Below the pieces are notes generated by a model that ran no database searches, was not told where the DNA came from, and saw only the letters and a list, made by a program, of their open reading frames with translations. A stretch of 64,000 nucleotides of DNA, taken from positions 142,705 through 206,704 of the forward strand of contig JACREY010000003.1 in NCBI GenBank assembly GCA_016218085.1, in the 5' to 3' direction. Shown here one piece after another: positions 37,275 through 46,586 of this stretch; the first letter of the stretch is position 1, and the number at the start of each line of letters is the position of its first letter. The stretch is from Ignavibacteriota bacterium. Its GTDB lineage: Bacteria; Bacteroidota; Ignavibacteria; Tepidaquicellales; Tepidaquicellaceae. The translations under genes and the position numbers were made by a program.

Positions 37275-38684
37275 TTATAAATTAAAACTTTTAATTGTAT
37301 TTTCTAATACTTTTTGTGTTTCGGTTTCACTATTTGTTTCGCAGTAAAATCTTAACAGCGGTTCTGTTCCTGATGCCCTTACGATTATCCAACCGTTGTC
37401 GAAACTGAACTTATATCCGTCAAGGTTGCCCTTTTCAGTAATTTTCCTGTTTCCTATTGTATCTCCGGTCTTTAGTTCTTTGCATTTCAAAAGAGTAGCC
37501 TGTTTTAGGTTATCCGTTGTATGCACATCTATTCTTTTGTAAAAATAAGCTCCGAATTCTTCTTCGAGGTTTTTCTTCAGCTGACTTATGCTCTTTCCTG
37601 TCTTTGCCAGCATTTCAAGATAGAGCAATCCGTTGAAAACACCATCCCTTTCAGGTAAATGGCCCTTTATTCCTATTCCGCCGCTTTCCTCAGCACCTAT
37701 AAGCACATCTTCCGAAATCATTAATTTTGAAATATGCTTGAATCCAATCGGTACAGTTTCAAGCTCCAGATTATACTTATCGCAATATTTTTTAATTACA
37801 TCACTTGTTGAATATCCCCTTACCACTTTCCCGGTCCATCCTTTATCGTGGTGAAGATATTTAAGCAGCAGGGCAAATGTCTTTTGTGCATCGAGAAAAT
37901 CCCCGTTTTCATCTATAATTGCAATCCTGTCGGCATCACCATCTGTTACTATTCCAATGTCATATTTTTCGTCTTTTATTTTCTTTTTGGCTTCTCCTAA
38001 ATTTTTCTCAACCGGCTCAGGTGCTCCACCTCCGAAAGAAGGATTAAATACAGCATGTAGCTGGTCAATTTTCAGAATCTCGCTAAGGGTATTTTGTCCT
38101 GTACCGTACATCGTTTCATAAAGAATCTTTAAATTCTTCTTGCCAATTAAATCAATATTTATTTTTTTCTGAAGGTTTTTAATATAATAATCCCTTCCGT
38201 CTATGTATTCAACTATTTTTTCATTAAGTAGAATATCAAGGATTTTAAAGTCTGTTACTTTTCCAATATCCTTAAGTTTTTCTTCAACCTTCAGAATTTC
38301 GTCCGGATTCATTGACCCGCCAAATTCATCTTTGAGCTTGAAACCGTTATACTGGAAAGGGTTATGAGATGCCGTAATCATTACTCCGTATGCAAGGTTT
38401 TTATCCCTTGAAAGAAGAGAAACGGTAGGAGTTGTTACAAATGAATCCGTTAAATAAACCTTTATATTCATGCTTCCGAAAATTTCTGCAGCTGCAACTG
38501 CAAACTCTTTCGAAAGAAATCTTGTGTCATATCCTATAACTATCCCATTTTCAATCTTCGGATGATTAATAAAAGTCTGGGCAGTTGCAAGTGAAACTCT
38601 TCTTACATTTTCAAAAGTGTATGTATCCGCAATTACTGCTCTCCAACCATCTGTTCCAAATTTTATTTCAGGAAAATTACTCAT
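37275..38684 (-). CDS. Phosphoglucomutase/phosphomannomutase family phosphohexomutase
   Basis: A 469-residue alpha-D-phosphohexomutase interconverting sugar 1- and 6-phosphates for nucleotide-sugar supply. Motifs in order: FGTDGWRAVIAD, the phosphoserine Ser106 in ITASHNPFQYNG, the Mg2+ loop VTDGDADRIAI, the sugar-specificity loop IGAEESGGIGIKG, and the phosphate-binding RASGTEPLLRFY. It lies 4 bp upstream of the Wza-like gene, so it is probably the first gene of the polysaccharide operon. Confidence 0.91.
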   Translation of the reverse strand: MSNFPEIKFGTDGWRAVIADTYTFENVRRVSLATAQTFINHPKIENGIVIGYDTRFLSKEFAVAAAEIFGSMNIKVYLTDSFVTTPTVSLLSRDKNLAYGVMITASHNPFQYNGFKLKDEFGGSMNPDEILKVEEKLKDIGKVTDFKILDILLNEKIVEYIDGRDYYIKNLQKKINIDLIGKKNLKILYETMYGTGQNTLSEILKIDQLHAVFNPSFGGGAPEPVEKNLGEAKKKIKDEKYDIGIVTDGDADRIAIIDENGDFLDAQKTFALLLKYLHHDKGWTGKVVRGYSTSDVIKKYCDKYNLELETVPIGFKHISKLMISEDVLIGAEESGGIGIKGHLPERDGVFNGLLYLEMLAKTGKSISQLKKNLEEEFGAYFYKRIDVHTTDNLKQATLLKCKELKTGDTIGNRKITEKGNLDGYKFSFDNGWIIVRASGTEPLLRFYCETNSETETQKVLENTIKSFNL

Positions 38685-38709
38685 AAATATTTCAGATTAT
38701 TAAAGTTTT

Positions 38710-39120
38710 CTATGTTTTTTTAATATTATTTTTTATGTAATGTACAATCTCAATTGTCGAAGCACCGGGAGTGAATAGCTTGCCAATTCCGAGTTTATAG
38801 AGCTCTTCGATATCTTTTTCCGGTATTATCCCGCCTCCAAACAAAAGAATGTCATTTAGACCTTTTTCGTCCATTAATTTCTTGATTTTCGGTAAAATAG
38901 TCATATGCGCTCCGCTCAAAATGCTAACACCTATTGCATCCACATCTTCCTGAATAGCAGATTCGACTATAGATTCTGGAGTCTGCCTGAGTCCCATATA
39001 AATAACCTCAATTCCGGCATCTCTTAAAGCAGATGCTATCACTTTTGCCCCTCTATCATGACCGTCAAGACCTACTTTTCCTATAATAACCCTTATTTTT
39101 TGATTATTTTGTGCATTCAT
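38710..39120 (-). CDS. Cobalamin-binding domain protein (methylmalonyl-CoA mutase C-terminal type)
   Basis: A 136-residue free-standing B12-binding domain. The cobalt-coordinating histidine is His21 in [15 protein letters not shown], followed by SILSGAHM and [11 protein letters not shown], as in the small domain of methylmalonyl-CoA mutase. A separate catalytic subunit must be encoded elsewhere. Together with the propionyl-CoA carboxylase-like gene at 8535-10079 it would complete propionyl-CoA to succinyl-CoA conversion. Other two-subunit mutases (for example isobutyryl-CoA mutase) are possible. Confidence 0.88.
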   Translation of the reverse strand: MNAQNNQKIRVIIGKVGLDGHDRGAKVIASALRDAGIEVIYMGLRQTPESIVESAIQEDVDAIGVSILSGAHMTILPKIKKLMDEKGLNDILLFGGGIIPEKDIEELYKLGIGKLFTPGASTIEIVHYIKNNIKKT

Positions 39121-39169
39121 ATGATTTTACTAAACATTTAAATTAGAGTTTATAAGCAATAAGTTCAAG

Positions 39170-40156
39170 TTATTTTTCAGCAGAGTTTTCAATGCCTAAA
39201 TTCTCTATTTTTTTATTAGTTAACCTCTGAAAAAGGAATACAGAAATAATACCGACAAACACGGCAAACCATAAAGTCGCAAGTCGTATTATTAGAGTAG
39301 ATGCAACCGAAATATCTTTGGAAATTTTCGAAAAAACCAAAAGCCCCGTTAAAGATGCTTCAGTAATCCCCACTCCGCCGGGTAGCATCGCAACCGCACC
39401 GATTAAAGTTGAAAAAGCATAAATAAAAGTTGCTGAAAGGAGACTGATTTCCATATTTCCTGAATGAGAGAAGGCATTCAATACTATAAAAAACCCAATA
39501 CACTCAAAAAACCACGATATCAGACTTATGAAAGTAGCAATGATTAAAGGCTTAATCTTAATCATCAGATAAATACTTTCATATGCAATGTTTATTTTAT
39601 CTATGTGTTTTTTTAAAAAACCGATTTTTGAAAGCAGATTTATCAAATTAAGTGATAAATTCTTCATACTGAGAAGTACAATAGTCAGTATAAAAACAAT
39701 TCCGATAATTATTATTACTGCTTGACCGTAATTATAAACATAAGAACCTAATATGCATAAAAGTACAATAGAAACAAAATCCGTTAGCCTTTCTGCCAGC
39801 ACTATCGGAGCAGATTTACTTACCGGTGTTCCGTTTTCCTCTTTTAGCAAATATGATTTCAGCACTTCTCCCATTTTTCCCGGGGTTACACTCATCGTAA
39901 GAGCAGACAGAAAAATAAGAAAGCTTTCTTTCCGGGATAATCTAATATCGAGAATGTAAAGATAATACTGCCACTTCAGAAACCTGAAAATGTAATTCAT
40001 AAAAGAAAGTGATAAAATCAGAGGCAGCCATAGCCAATTAAAATCTCCAAATGCCGCTAAAAGTTTATCCAAATCGGCATATATGCTGAACGCAAGATAA
40101 ATAACCGCGCCAAATGCAATTGAGACTAAAATCTTTTTTTTATACTTCGAAAACAA
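39170..40156 (-). CDS. YbhN-like membrane protein (lysylphosphatidylglycerol synthase TM family)
   Basis: A 328-residue integral membrane protein with about eight helices and the LPG_synthase_TM pattern, including ALTMSVTPGKMGEVLKSYLL and GVGITEASLTGLLVFS. The soluble synthase domain of true MprF is missing, as is usual for this family. Function is uncertain; relatives act as flippases or in hopanoid or glycolipid handling. It lies 12 bp downstream of the Maf gene and 49 bp upstream of the cobalamin-binding gene. Confidence 0.8.
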   Translation of the reverse strand: MFSKYKKKILVSIAFGAVIYLAFSIYADLDKLLAAFGDFNWLWLPLILSLSFMNYIFRFLKWQYYLYILDIRLSRKESFLIFLSALTMSVTPGKMGEVLKSYLLKEENGTPVSKSAPIVLAERLTDFVSIVLLCILGSYVYNYGQAVIIIIGIVFILTIVLLSMKNLSLNLINLLSKIGFLKKHIDKINIAYESIYLMIKIKPLIIATFISLISWFFECIGFFIVLNAFSHSGNMEISLLSATFIYAFSTLIGAVAMLPGGVGITEASLTGLLVFSKISKDISVASTLIIRLATLWFAVFVGIISVFLFQRLTNKKIENLGIENSAEK

Positions 40157-40168
40157 ATTCAGTTAAAT

Positions 40169-40762
40169 TTATTTTGATAATAATTTCTGAAGGGAAAGAA
40201 AGAGGTTTGTCAACGGCAAACCGACAACGTTGTAGTAATCCCCCGCAATTTTATTGATAAACAGACATCCGAAATCATCCTGAATGCCATACGCACCTGC
40301 TTTGTCAAGCGGCTTGTGATTTTCAACGTAATGCTTAATTTCATCGGTTTTCAGCTTCCTGAAGTGTACTTCGGTTTTCTCGTAAGAGAAAATCTCTTTT
40401 GATGTTTTTGTGTCTATGAGATTTATTCCTGTATATACAATATGCTTTTTATTGCTAAGCCTTGAAAGGAACCTTACTGCCTCTTTTTCATTTCTGGGTT
40501 TTCCAAGTACCATCTTGCCGAGTACAACAATTGTATCTGAGCCGATAATTATTTCACTTTTATATTTCCCGGCAACTTTCCTGGATTTGTTTTCGGAATT
40601 AATTTTAACAAGCTTAACAGGACTGATTTTATTCGAATTAATCTCATCGGCATTGCTGTCTACCACTACAAAACTAAGCCCAAGTTGATTAAGCAGCTTC
40701 TTTCTTCTTTCTGAACGCGAGGCCAGAATATATTTCCTGCCCAGAATTTTCTTAATATTCAT
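40169..40762 (-). CDS. Maf-family nucleoside triphosphate pyrophosphatase
   Basis: A 197-residue Maf/YhdE protein that hydrolyses non-canonical or excess nucleoside triphosphates. SRSERRKKLLNQLG near the start, IIGSDTIVVLG with the catalytic aspartate, and DKAGAYGIQ are the family motifs. The gene overlaps the proS 3' end by 11 bp, so the two are likely translated together. Confidence 0.9.
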   Translation of the reverse strand: MNIKKILGRKYILASRSERRKKLLNQLGLSFVVVDSNADEINSNKISPVKLVKINSENKSRKVAGKYKSEIIIGSDTIVVLGKMVLGKPRNEKEAVRFLSRLSNKKHIVYTGINLIDTKTSKEIFSYEKTEVHFRKLKTDEIKHYVENHKPLDKAGAYGIQDDFGCLFINKIAGDYYNVVGLPLTNLFLSLQKLLSK

Positions 40763-42479
40763 TTACCAGCCCGGAGATTTTATTGTAAAAATCAGCAACA
40801 GGAATCAGCATCCTCACACCTGTCCTTCTTATCTTTATTTCAATATTCCCGTTCTTTAGGTTTTTCTCACCGATAATTACCTGAAGCGGGACTCCGATTA
40901 AATCCGCATCATTAAACTTGAATCCCGGTCTGATATCCGGCCTGTCGTCGTATAAAACTTCTATTCCTTTTTCCTCCAGTAAACCGTATATCTTTTCAGT
41001 TTCTTTTACAGACTCTTCTTTGTTCGCGCTAGCGCAAATCAAATGCACTTTAAAAGGAGCAATTTCTCCACCCCAGATAATGCCTTTATCATCATAGTTC
41101 TGCTCGATGTAAGACGCTGCAATCCTTTCCACGCCGATTCCGTAACTTCCCATTACTATAGGATTTTCTGCACCATTCCTATCAAGGTAATATGCATGAA
41201 GTGCTTTTGAATACTTTGTCCCAAGTTTGAAAATATGCCCTACTTCAATTGCTTTGGTTATTTTAATTTTGTGCTTCTTGTCAAGCGTAAATTCGCCTTC
41301 TTTTACTACTCTAATGTCATAATATTCTATATTTTTTACATCCCTTTTTAAATCAATATTCTTTATGTGATAATCATTTTTATTTGCACCGCTTATTAAT
41401 TCATCTGCATCTTTTAAAAGCAAATCTGCTATTATTTTAACGTCTTTGTTTTTCAACCCTATCGGACCAATCGAACCTGCATCTGCGCCTGTAATGGCTG
41501 CCAGTTCTTCCGGGTGTCCCGGACGGATATTCTGTCCGAAAATATTCTGAAGCTTGGTTTCGTTCACTTCGTCGTCTCCGCATACAAGCACTAAAATATA
41601 TTCGTCTATTTCCCCTTCAGATTTTGCAGGATTTACAAACACTCTTGATTTAGCAAGTCTTGATTTATCCGATATACCCAGAAATCCTGCAAGCTCTTCA
41701 ATTGATTTAATATTAGGAGTATGAAAAGGTTCATAAGGCAGATTTGAATCTTTCCTTCCGACTCCTTCCCTGTATGAAACTGCGACTTCAATATTGGACG
41801 AATAACTTCCGTCTTCAGTAATTGCTACAACATCCTCGCCTGCATCTGATTCAACCATAAACTCTTCCGAATTGCTTCCGCCCATTGCTCCGCTGAACGC
41901 AGTCACTGAGAAAAATTTCAAACCACAGCGCGTAAATATGTTTTTATAAGCTTTATCCTGTAATTCATATGCGGCATCCAGTCCTTTTTCATCCGTATCG
42001 AATGAATATGCATCTTTCATTGTAAATTGCCTTCCGCGCAGCACTCCCGATCTCGGTCGGGCTTCATTTCTGAATTTCGTCTGAATCTGATACCACATGC
42101 ACGGCAAATCTTTGTATGAAATTAAATTGGATTTTGCAATCGAGGTAAATACTTCTTCATGAGTAGGTGCAAGAACAAGTTCTCTATTCTTTATTCTGAA
42201 CATTGTATCCCCATAATCCTCTAATCTACCTGTCTGTGACCATAAATCATTCGGAGAAAGCGCCGGAAGAAGAAACTCATTTCCACCTATTGCATCCATT
42301 TCCTCGCGTATAACTTTTTCAATTTTCTTAAAAACGCGCAAACCGAGCGGTAAATATGAATAAACGCCCGAAGTAAGCTGTTTTATCATTCCTGCTCTGA
42401 GCATCAATTTATGCGAAATAACGACTGCATCTGCCGGATCTTCCTTTAAAGTAGGTACAAAAAATTTAGTTAATTTCAT
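40752..42479 (-). CDS. proS: Prolyl-tRNA synthetase
   Basis: A class II synthetase of about 575 residues, of the bacterial type with the editing insertion. Motif 1/2 features are PTLKEDPADA, GVYSYLPLGLRVF, and LAPTHEEVF; motif 3 appears as MGSYGIGVERI near residue 450. The insertion between about 230 and 390 (the INS/YbaK-like domain) edits mischarged Ala-tRNA(Pro). I chose the ATG at 42479 (MKLTKFFVP) because four residues upstream of it add only a poorly conserved extension from 42491. Confidence 0.95.
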   Translation of the reverse strand: MKLTKFFVPTLKEDPADAVVISHKLMLRAGMIKQLTSGVYSYLPLGLRVFKKIEKVIREEMDAIGGNEFLLPALSPNDLWSQTGRLEDYGDTMFRIKNRELVLAPTHEEVFTSIAKSNLISYKDLPCMWYQIQTKFRNEARPRSGVLRGRQFTMKDAYSFDTDEKGLDAAYELQDKAYKNIFTRCGLKFFSVTAFSGAMGGSNSEEFMVESDAGEDVVAITEDGSYSSNIEVAVSYREGVGRKDSNLPYEPFHTPNIKSIEELAGFLGISDKSRLAKSRVFVNPAKSEGEIDEYILVLVCGDDEVNETKLQNIFGQNIRPGHPEELAAITGADAGSIGPIGLKNKDVKIIADLLLKDADELISGANKNDYHIKNIDLKRDVKNIEYYDIRVVKEGEFTLDKKHKIKITKAIEVGHIFKLGTKYSKALHAYYLDRNGAENPIVMGSYGIGVERIAASYIEQNYDDKGIIWGGEIAPFKVHLICASANKEESVKETEKIYGLLEEKGIEVLYDDRPDIRPGFKFNDADLIGVPLQVIIGEKNLKNGNIEIKIRRTGVRMLIPVADFYNKISGLVNEY

Positions 42480-42561
42480 AAAAAAATTCAATTTTAATCT
42501 TTAAATATATTAATTTAATTATTAGATTACTATGTAATTAATAAACAAAATATCACTTTTT

Positions 42562-43194
42562 ATGTGTTCAAGATTCGAAAACAAGGAAACAGGTTTCAGT
42601 ATTCTTGAAAAGCTGGACAAGGACGAACTCGGAAATTATATTCTGGAAGACGACGGTGACCTTAATAAAGAGGTATTTGCACCCACGAATTTCGTTTTTT
42701 CTTTGGTTAAATCAGATAAAGATTTTAAACTGAAGAATTTTATCTGGGGAATTCAGTTTGACAAGGTGATGAAAAGCCCTCTTATTTTTAATTCAAGAAT
42801 AGAGACTATTAAAGAAAAAAGCTACTGGACAAGATTATTTTACAATAACAGGTGTCTGCTTCCCGCAACCGCATTCTACGAATGGAAAGAAATTAACAAG
42901 AAAAAAATTCCTCACAGAATTTCCATTCCCGGGGAAGATTTCTTTTTTATTCCATCGATTTACCTTAAAATGGAAAATTTCCATTATGCATCTATGATTA
43001 CCACTCAGCCGAATACATTTATGAAAAACATTCATAATAGAATGCCGCTTATTCTAAGCAAAAAAAGCGGCATAAAATTTCTGAATGCAAAACCTGAAGA
43101 CGCCCTCGAAATGTGCAAATCACTCAGCGATAAAGTGAAAATGGAAGCCAGTATAGCAGAAAATCTATTATCAGTTAAAAAAAAGAACCTATAA
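42562..43194 (+). CDS. SOS response-associated peptidase family (YedK/HMCES) abasic-site protein
   Basis: A 210-residue SRAP-domain protein that crosslinks to abasic sites in single-stranded DNA. The catalytic Cys2 (MCSRF), Asn77 (FNSRIET), Glu107 (FYEWKE) and His158 (NIHNRMP) match the E. coli YedK set. It shields AP sites during replication. It is transcribed divergently from proS (about 80 bp between starts), one of only a few plus-strand genes in the window. Confidence 0.92.
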   Translation: MCSRFENKETGFSILEKLDKDELGNYILEDDGDLNKEVFAPTNFVFSLVKSDKDFKLKNFIWGIQFDKVMKSPLIFNSRIETIKEKSYWTRLFYNNRCLLPATAFYEWKEINKKKIPHRISIPGEDFFFIPSIYLKMENFHYASMITTQPNTFMKNIHNRMPLILSKKSGIKFLNAKPEDALEMCKSLSDKVKMEASIAENLLSVKKKNL

Positions 43195-43277
43195 ATAACC
43201 GATAATTTTAGTATTGATTTAATGACTAATATTGGACATTATTATTGAAATTAAAAAGGGATTATTATATAAGGTTG

Positions 43278-43298
43278 ATACAATATTTTTTATTGTAT
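43278..43298. promoter_or_regulatory. Perfect 8-bp inverted repeat upstream of the porin-like gene
   Basis: Arms ATACAATA and TATTGTAT flank five T bases and end 18 bp before the start codon at 43316. This position suits an operator or a leader hairpin. There is no independent support for a specific regulator. Confidence 0.35.
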
Positions 43299-43315
43299 AA
43301 CTAAAAAGTACAAAA

Positions 43316-44335
43316 ATGAAGCTTAAAAAAATCTTTATATCCGCATTTATCCTTTTTATTTATGTTAGCGCTTTCGGACAGGGCAGCGGTAATAAATATG
43401 CAGGCGAATTTTTATCTATTGGAGTCGGCGGAAGACCGCTTGGTATGGGAGGCGCATTTGTTGCCCTCGCCAACGATGTTACTGCAGGTTACTGGAATCC
43501 TGCTCTGCTTTCAAGAATAAATTATCCTCAGTTTTCCCTTATGCACGATGCAAGATTCGGCAACCTTGTCAATTATAACTATGGGGCGGTCGGACTTCCT
43601 TTCGGAAAAAATGCATCTCTGGGATTAAGCGTGATTATGATGGGTATTGATGACATTCCCGATACAAGAAATGCCCTTATCGATTTAAACGGAAACGGCG
43701 TTCTTGACCCCGGCGAAAGACTCGACCCTGACAGAATCACATCTTTCAATTCCTCGGATTATGCTTTTTACCTAACTTATGCAAAAAAACATTCGGATAA
43801 TTTTTCCTATGGTGCGAACCTGAAAATTATTAGAAGAAATATTGCCGAAGAATCTGCCTGGGGGCTCGGTTTTGATATCGGTGCTTCTTATGTGCTGATG
43901 AACAGGATTCTGCTTGGAGCAAATCTTCAGGATGTCACGACTACTTACCTGACCTGGTCAACTGGTAAAAAGGAAGTAATAACTCCTACGGCGAAAATCG
44001 GCGCAGGATATATGATAGATTTCTGGAAAGGCGTGCTGACTCCTGCTGTTGATTTCGATGTTAGATTTGAAAACAGGCGCTCTTCTGCAAATGCAAACCT
44101 CGGACCTGTTTCTTTCGATATGCACGCTGGAGCTGAATACACATTCCAGAATCTCTTCAGCATTAGAGGCGGTTATAACGACATCGGCAACCTCACACTC
44201 GGCGCAGGAATCAAGATTCCGAAAATCAATATCGATTATTCATTCGTAAAATTCGACGGTGATGAAAACCTCGGCAATACTCACAGGATTTCTCTGGTCT
44301 TCACACTCGAAGAAGAAAAGTTTATGAGGAAATAA
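43316..44335 (+). CDS. PorV/PorQ-like outer-membrane beta-barrel protein
   Basis: A 339-residue barrel with a signal peptide (IFISAFILFIYVSAFGQ) and many alternating hydrophobic beta-strands ending in an aromatic residue near the C-terminus (VFTLEEEKF). The N-terminal SIGVGGRPLGMGGAFVALAND and ATAGYWNP-like VTAGYWNPALLS signature is that of the PorV/UPF0164 family. PorV collects cargo for the type IX secretion pore. Three genes for T9SS cargo lie downstream on the opposite strand, which fits. An inverted repeat precedes the start. Confidence 0.82.
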   Translation: MKLKKIFISAFILFIYVSAFGQGSGNKYAGEFLSIGVGGRPLGMGGAFVALANDVTAGYWNPALLSRINYPQFSLMHDARFGNLVNYNYGAVGLPFGKNASLGLSVIMMGIDDIPDTRNALIDLNGNGVLDPGERLDPDRITSFNSSDYAFYLTYAKKHSDNFSYGANLKIIRRNIAEESAWGLGFDIGASYVLMNRILLGANLQDVTTTYLTWSTGKKEVITPTAKIGAGYMIDFWKGVLTPAVDFDVRFENRRSSANANLGPVSFDMHAGAEYTFQNLFSIRGGYNDIGNLTLGAGIKIPKINIDYSFVKFDGDENLGNTHRISLVFTLEEEKFMRK

Positions 44336-44360
44336 AAACATAGAAACACACTAAAAATTA

Positions 44361-44387
44361 AAAAGGAGGCTAAAGCCTCCTTTTTTT
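44361..44387 (+). terminator. Rho-independent terminator after the porin-like gene
   Basis: A perfect six-base stem GGAGGC/GCCTCC with a TAAA loop followed by seven T. It lies about 25 bp after the gene's stop at 44335. The preceding A run would also allow weaker termination from the minus strand. Confidence 0.85.
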
Positions 44388-44552
44388 ATTATTAGATGAA
44401 TCATTTTCTTTTCATCATTAAATCCATCGGTTTCCGGCTGAAGATATTTTACTAATTAAAACGAGAATCAATACTAAAGCAAAATATTTCTTTAGCTTAT
44501 TACACCCTTTCAAAATATAAAAATATTGTTGCAAATATTCTGTTTTTGCTAT

Positions 44553-44590
44553 AAAAAAAAGGAAAGCCTTTCAAGCTTTCCTTTTTTTTA
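44553..44590 (-). terminator. Terminator after the T9SS beta-propeller gene
   Basis: A seven-base stem GGAAAGC/GCTTTCC flanks a seven-base loop, with A and T runs on either side. It lies just after the minus-strand gene 44612-46390 and forms a bidirectional hairpin facing the terminator at 44361-44387. Confidence 0.8.
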
Positions 44591-44611
44591 TTAAAAATTA
44601 AAATTTAGTTC

Positions 44612-46390
44612 CTATTTCACGAGTATCATTTTCTTTGTTGACTGGAAATTGTCCGCAGTGAGTTTATAGAAATAAACACCGCTTGAAAGACGTGATGCAT
44701 TAAAGGAGACTTCTTTACTTCCTGCGCTGAGGTTTTCTTCAACGAGGGTTTCAACAAGCTTTCCTGTTATATCATATACATTCAGAGTAACAAAACTACT
44801 CTTCGGTACGTCGAACCTGATTGTTGTTGTCGGGTTAAACGGATTCGGATAATTCTGATTCAACGAATACTTTGCAGGTACAGAGTTGTTTACTTCGCGT
44901 ACGCCTATATTTGCAGGATTGAATTTTTTAAGTACGTGATAGACTCTGTAAGTAGGTGCGTTATTATTAAAGCTCTGTGCTCCGGGTCCTTTTGTAACCT
45001 GGTATTTTACGGTAAACTGCCCGGAAGTATTTCCTGTTTCGGAAAGTACAGGATAGAGCTCATCCCAGGTATGAGTATTTGTAAGATTTACAGGTGCCGC
45101 CCAGTTAAGTCCGCCATTGTCGGAATATGTGATGTAAATATCATTATAGTTGAATCCGTCAAGGCTGTCTCCCGGCTGATATGCAGAGAAAGCAATCACG
45201 ATTCTTGAACCATCGCTGGAATAAGCAATAGAAGGATGTGATAAAGGCGTAACACCAACCTGTAATGCCGCCATAGTGTTGAATAGACTCGGGTTAGAAA
45301 TTATGTCCATATTTATCTTTCCTGCCGCTTCAACCGGAACTCCTCCGTTTACAGTCGGTGAGTAGAATAATATTTTGCATCCCTGCGGGTCGCCCGCTGA
45401 CTGTCCTGATGCTGTCGGGAAAAGTGTGCTATATACTGCTCCAAAGTTCGTCGTTCCCGGTTTGTAAGCCGCGTCAATTCCAAACCACGGACTGCACGTG
45501 TCACCGTTAATTACGCCGTTTTGCCCGAATGCAACCTGCATTGCCTGAGTTGTGCCAAATGTTGTTCCTCCATCCGTAGTCAATTTGTATCTCATAGCAT
45601 ACGCAGGTACTGTATTATCATACCACATTACAATTCCGTTATTTCCGCCGTCAGATGCAAAGCGGTAACGAACGTTATTTTTTATTCCATTCGGAGGTCC
45701 TGCAATTAATATTTTGCCTGAATAGGTATTTGTGTTGTAATTAAATTTACAGAAAAATAAACTATCATAATCTGCACTTGGTGGAACACTAAATGCTCCT
45801 CCATACAAACTTCCTGAAATCAAATCACCAAAATAGTCTCTGCCTTCCTGCATCACATATGTGGAAGAGAATGAGCCGAGTCCAAAGAACGCATCAACCC
45901 AGGCACCTCCCCTTGAGTTTGAACCATTATAATTTCTTCCTGAAAGCATAACACTTGGATTATTGCCTGTAAGATAAATTTTTCTTAATTCAGGATATGC
46001 CGCACGTGTAGGAAGTGTCTGAACAGGCATAGGGTCAGTCCAGTTTACACCTCCGTTAACGCTGATTACCAGATTTGCCATTCTTGTTGTCGCACCTGTC
46101 GGGTCAGTGGAATCGCAGGAACCGTAGCAGAAAAGAATCGTATCACCAAATACCATCAATACATTAAGACTGGAACCGTTCGTTTGATAATCCCAAAAAG
46201 TGGATGTATTCGGAATTTCACCCGGATAGCTCATTACATTATTCATTTTCGGCGGAAGATTTATTACAGAATTGAATACTACATTCTGCCCGTCTTCCCT
46301 TGCAGTACTGTTTATTTTTACATTCCTGTACTGCGAGAAAGCCGATGTTGCAAATAGAACTAAAAGCAATAAAAACATTGTTTTTCTCAT
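44612..46390 (-). CDS. T9SS-secreted BNR/sialidase-like repeat protein
   Basis: A 592-residue secreted protein. The signal peptide (MRKTMFLLLLVLFATSAFSQ) is followed by a large beta-rich domain with Asp-box-like turns (SVNGGVNW, TTDGGTTFG, SDNGGLNW), then the Por secretion tail beginning LNQNYPNPFNPTTTIRF and ending GVYFYKLTADNF. The tail directs export through the type IX system and surface attachment. The Asp-box repeats suggest a propeller; no sialidase catalytic set is recognisable, so the substrate is unknown. AGAAGGGA precedes the start by a suitable distance. Confidence 0.83.
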   Translation of the reverse strand: MRKTMFLLLLVLFATSAFSQYRNVKINSTAREDGQNVVFNSVINLPPKMNNVMSYPGEIPNTSTFWDYQTNGSSLNVLMVFGDTILFCYGSCDSTDPTGATTRMANLVISVNGGVNWTDPMPVQTLPTRAAYPELRKIYLTGNNPSVMLSGRNYNGSNSRGGAWVDAFFGLGSFSSTYVMQEGRDYFGDLISGSLYGGAFSVPPSADYDSLFFCKFNYNTNTYSGKILIAGPPNGIKNNVRYRFASDGGNNGIVMWYDNTVPAYAMRYKLTTDGGTTFGTTQAMQVAFGQNGVINGDTCSPWFGIDAAYKPGTTNFGAVYSTLFPTASGQSAGDPQGCKILFYSPTVNGGVPVEAAGKINMDIISNPSLFNTMAALQVGVTPLSHPSIAYSSDGSRIVIAFSAYQPGDSLDGFNYNDIYITYSDNGGLNWAAPVNLTNTHTWDELYPVLSETGNTSGQFTVKYQVTKGPGAQSFNNNAPTYRVYHVLKKFNPANIGVREVNNSVPAKYSLNQNYPNPFNPTTTIRFDVPKSSFVTLNVYDITGKLVETLVEENLSAGSKEVSFNASRLSSGVYFYKLTADNFQSTKKMILVK

Positions 46391-46532
46391 TTTTGTCCCT
46401 TCTAAATTATTTTAAAAAAAAATTTTACTAAGTTATTTACTTTATTTACGAAATTTCCATTAATTTGTTGCAGGCTTTAAATGAATTTGGTAAATTGATT
46501 TTTCATATATATATCTGCAAATTACAAAAAAA

Positions 46533-46564
46533 ATCCCGAAAAAAAAGATACTTTTTTCGGGATA
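46533..46564 (-). terminator. Terminator after the multihaem T9SS gene
   Basis: A twelve-base stem beginning ATCCCG and its complement CGGGAT, enriched in A:T pairs, with a six-base loop. On the minus strand it is followed by a run of T. It lies 22 bp after the stop of the gene at 46587. Confidence 0.75.
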
Positions 46565-46586
46565 TTATTATACAATTTAAGAATTT

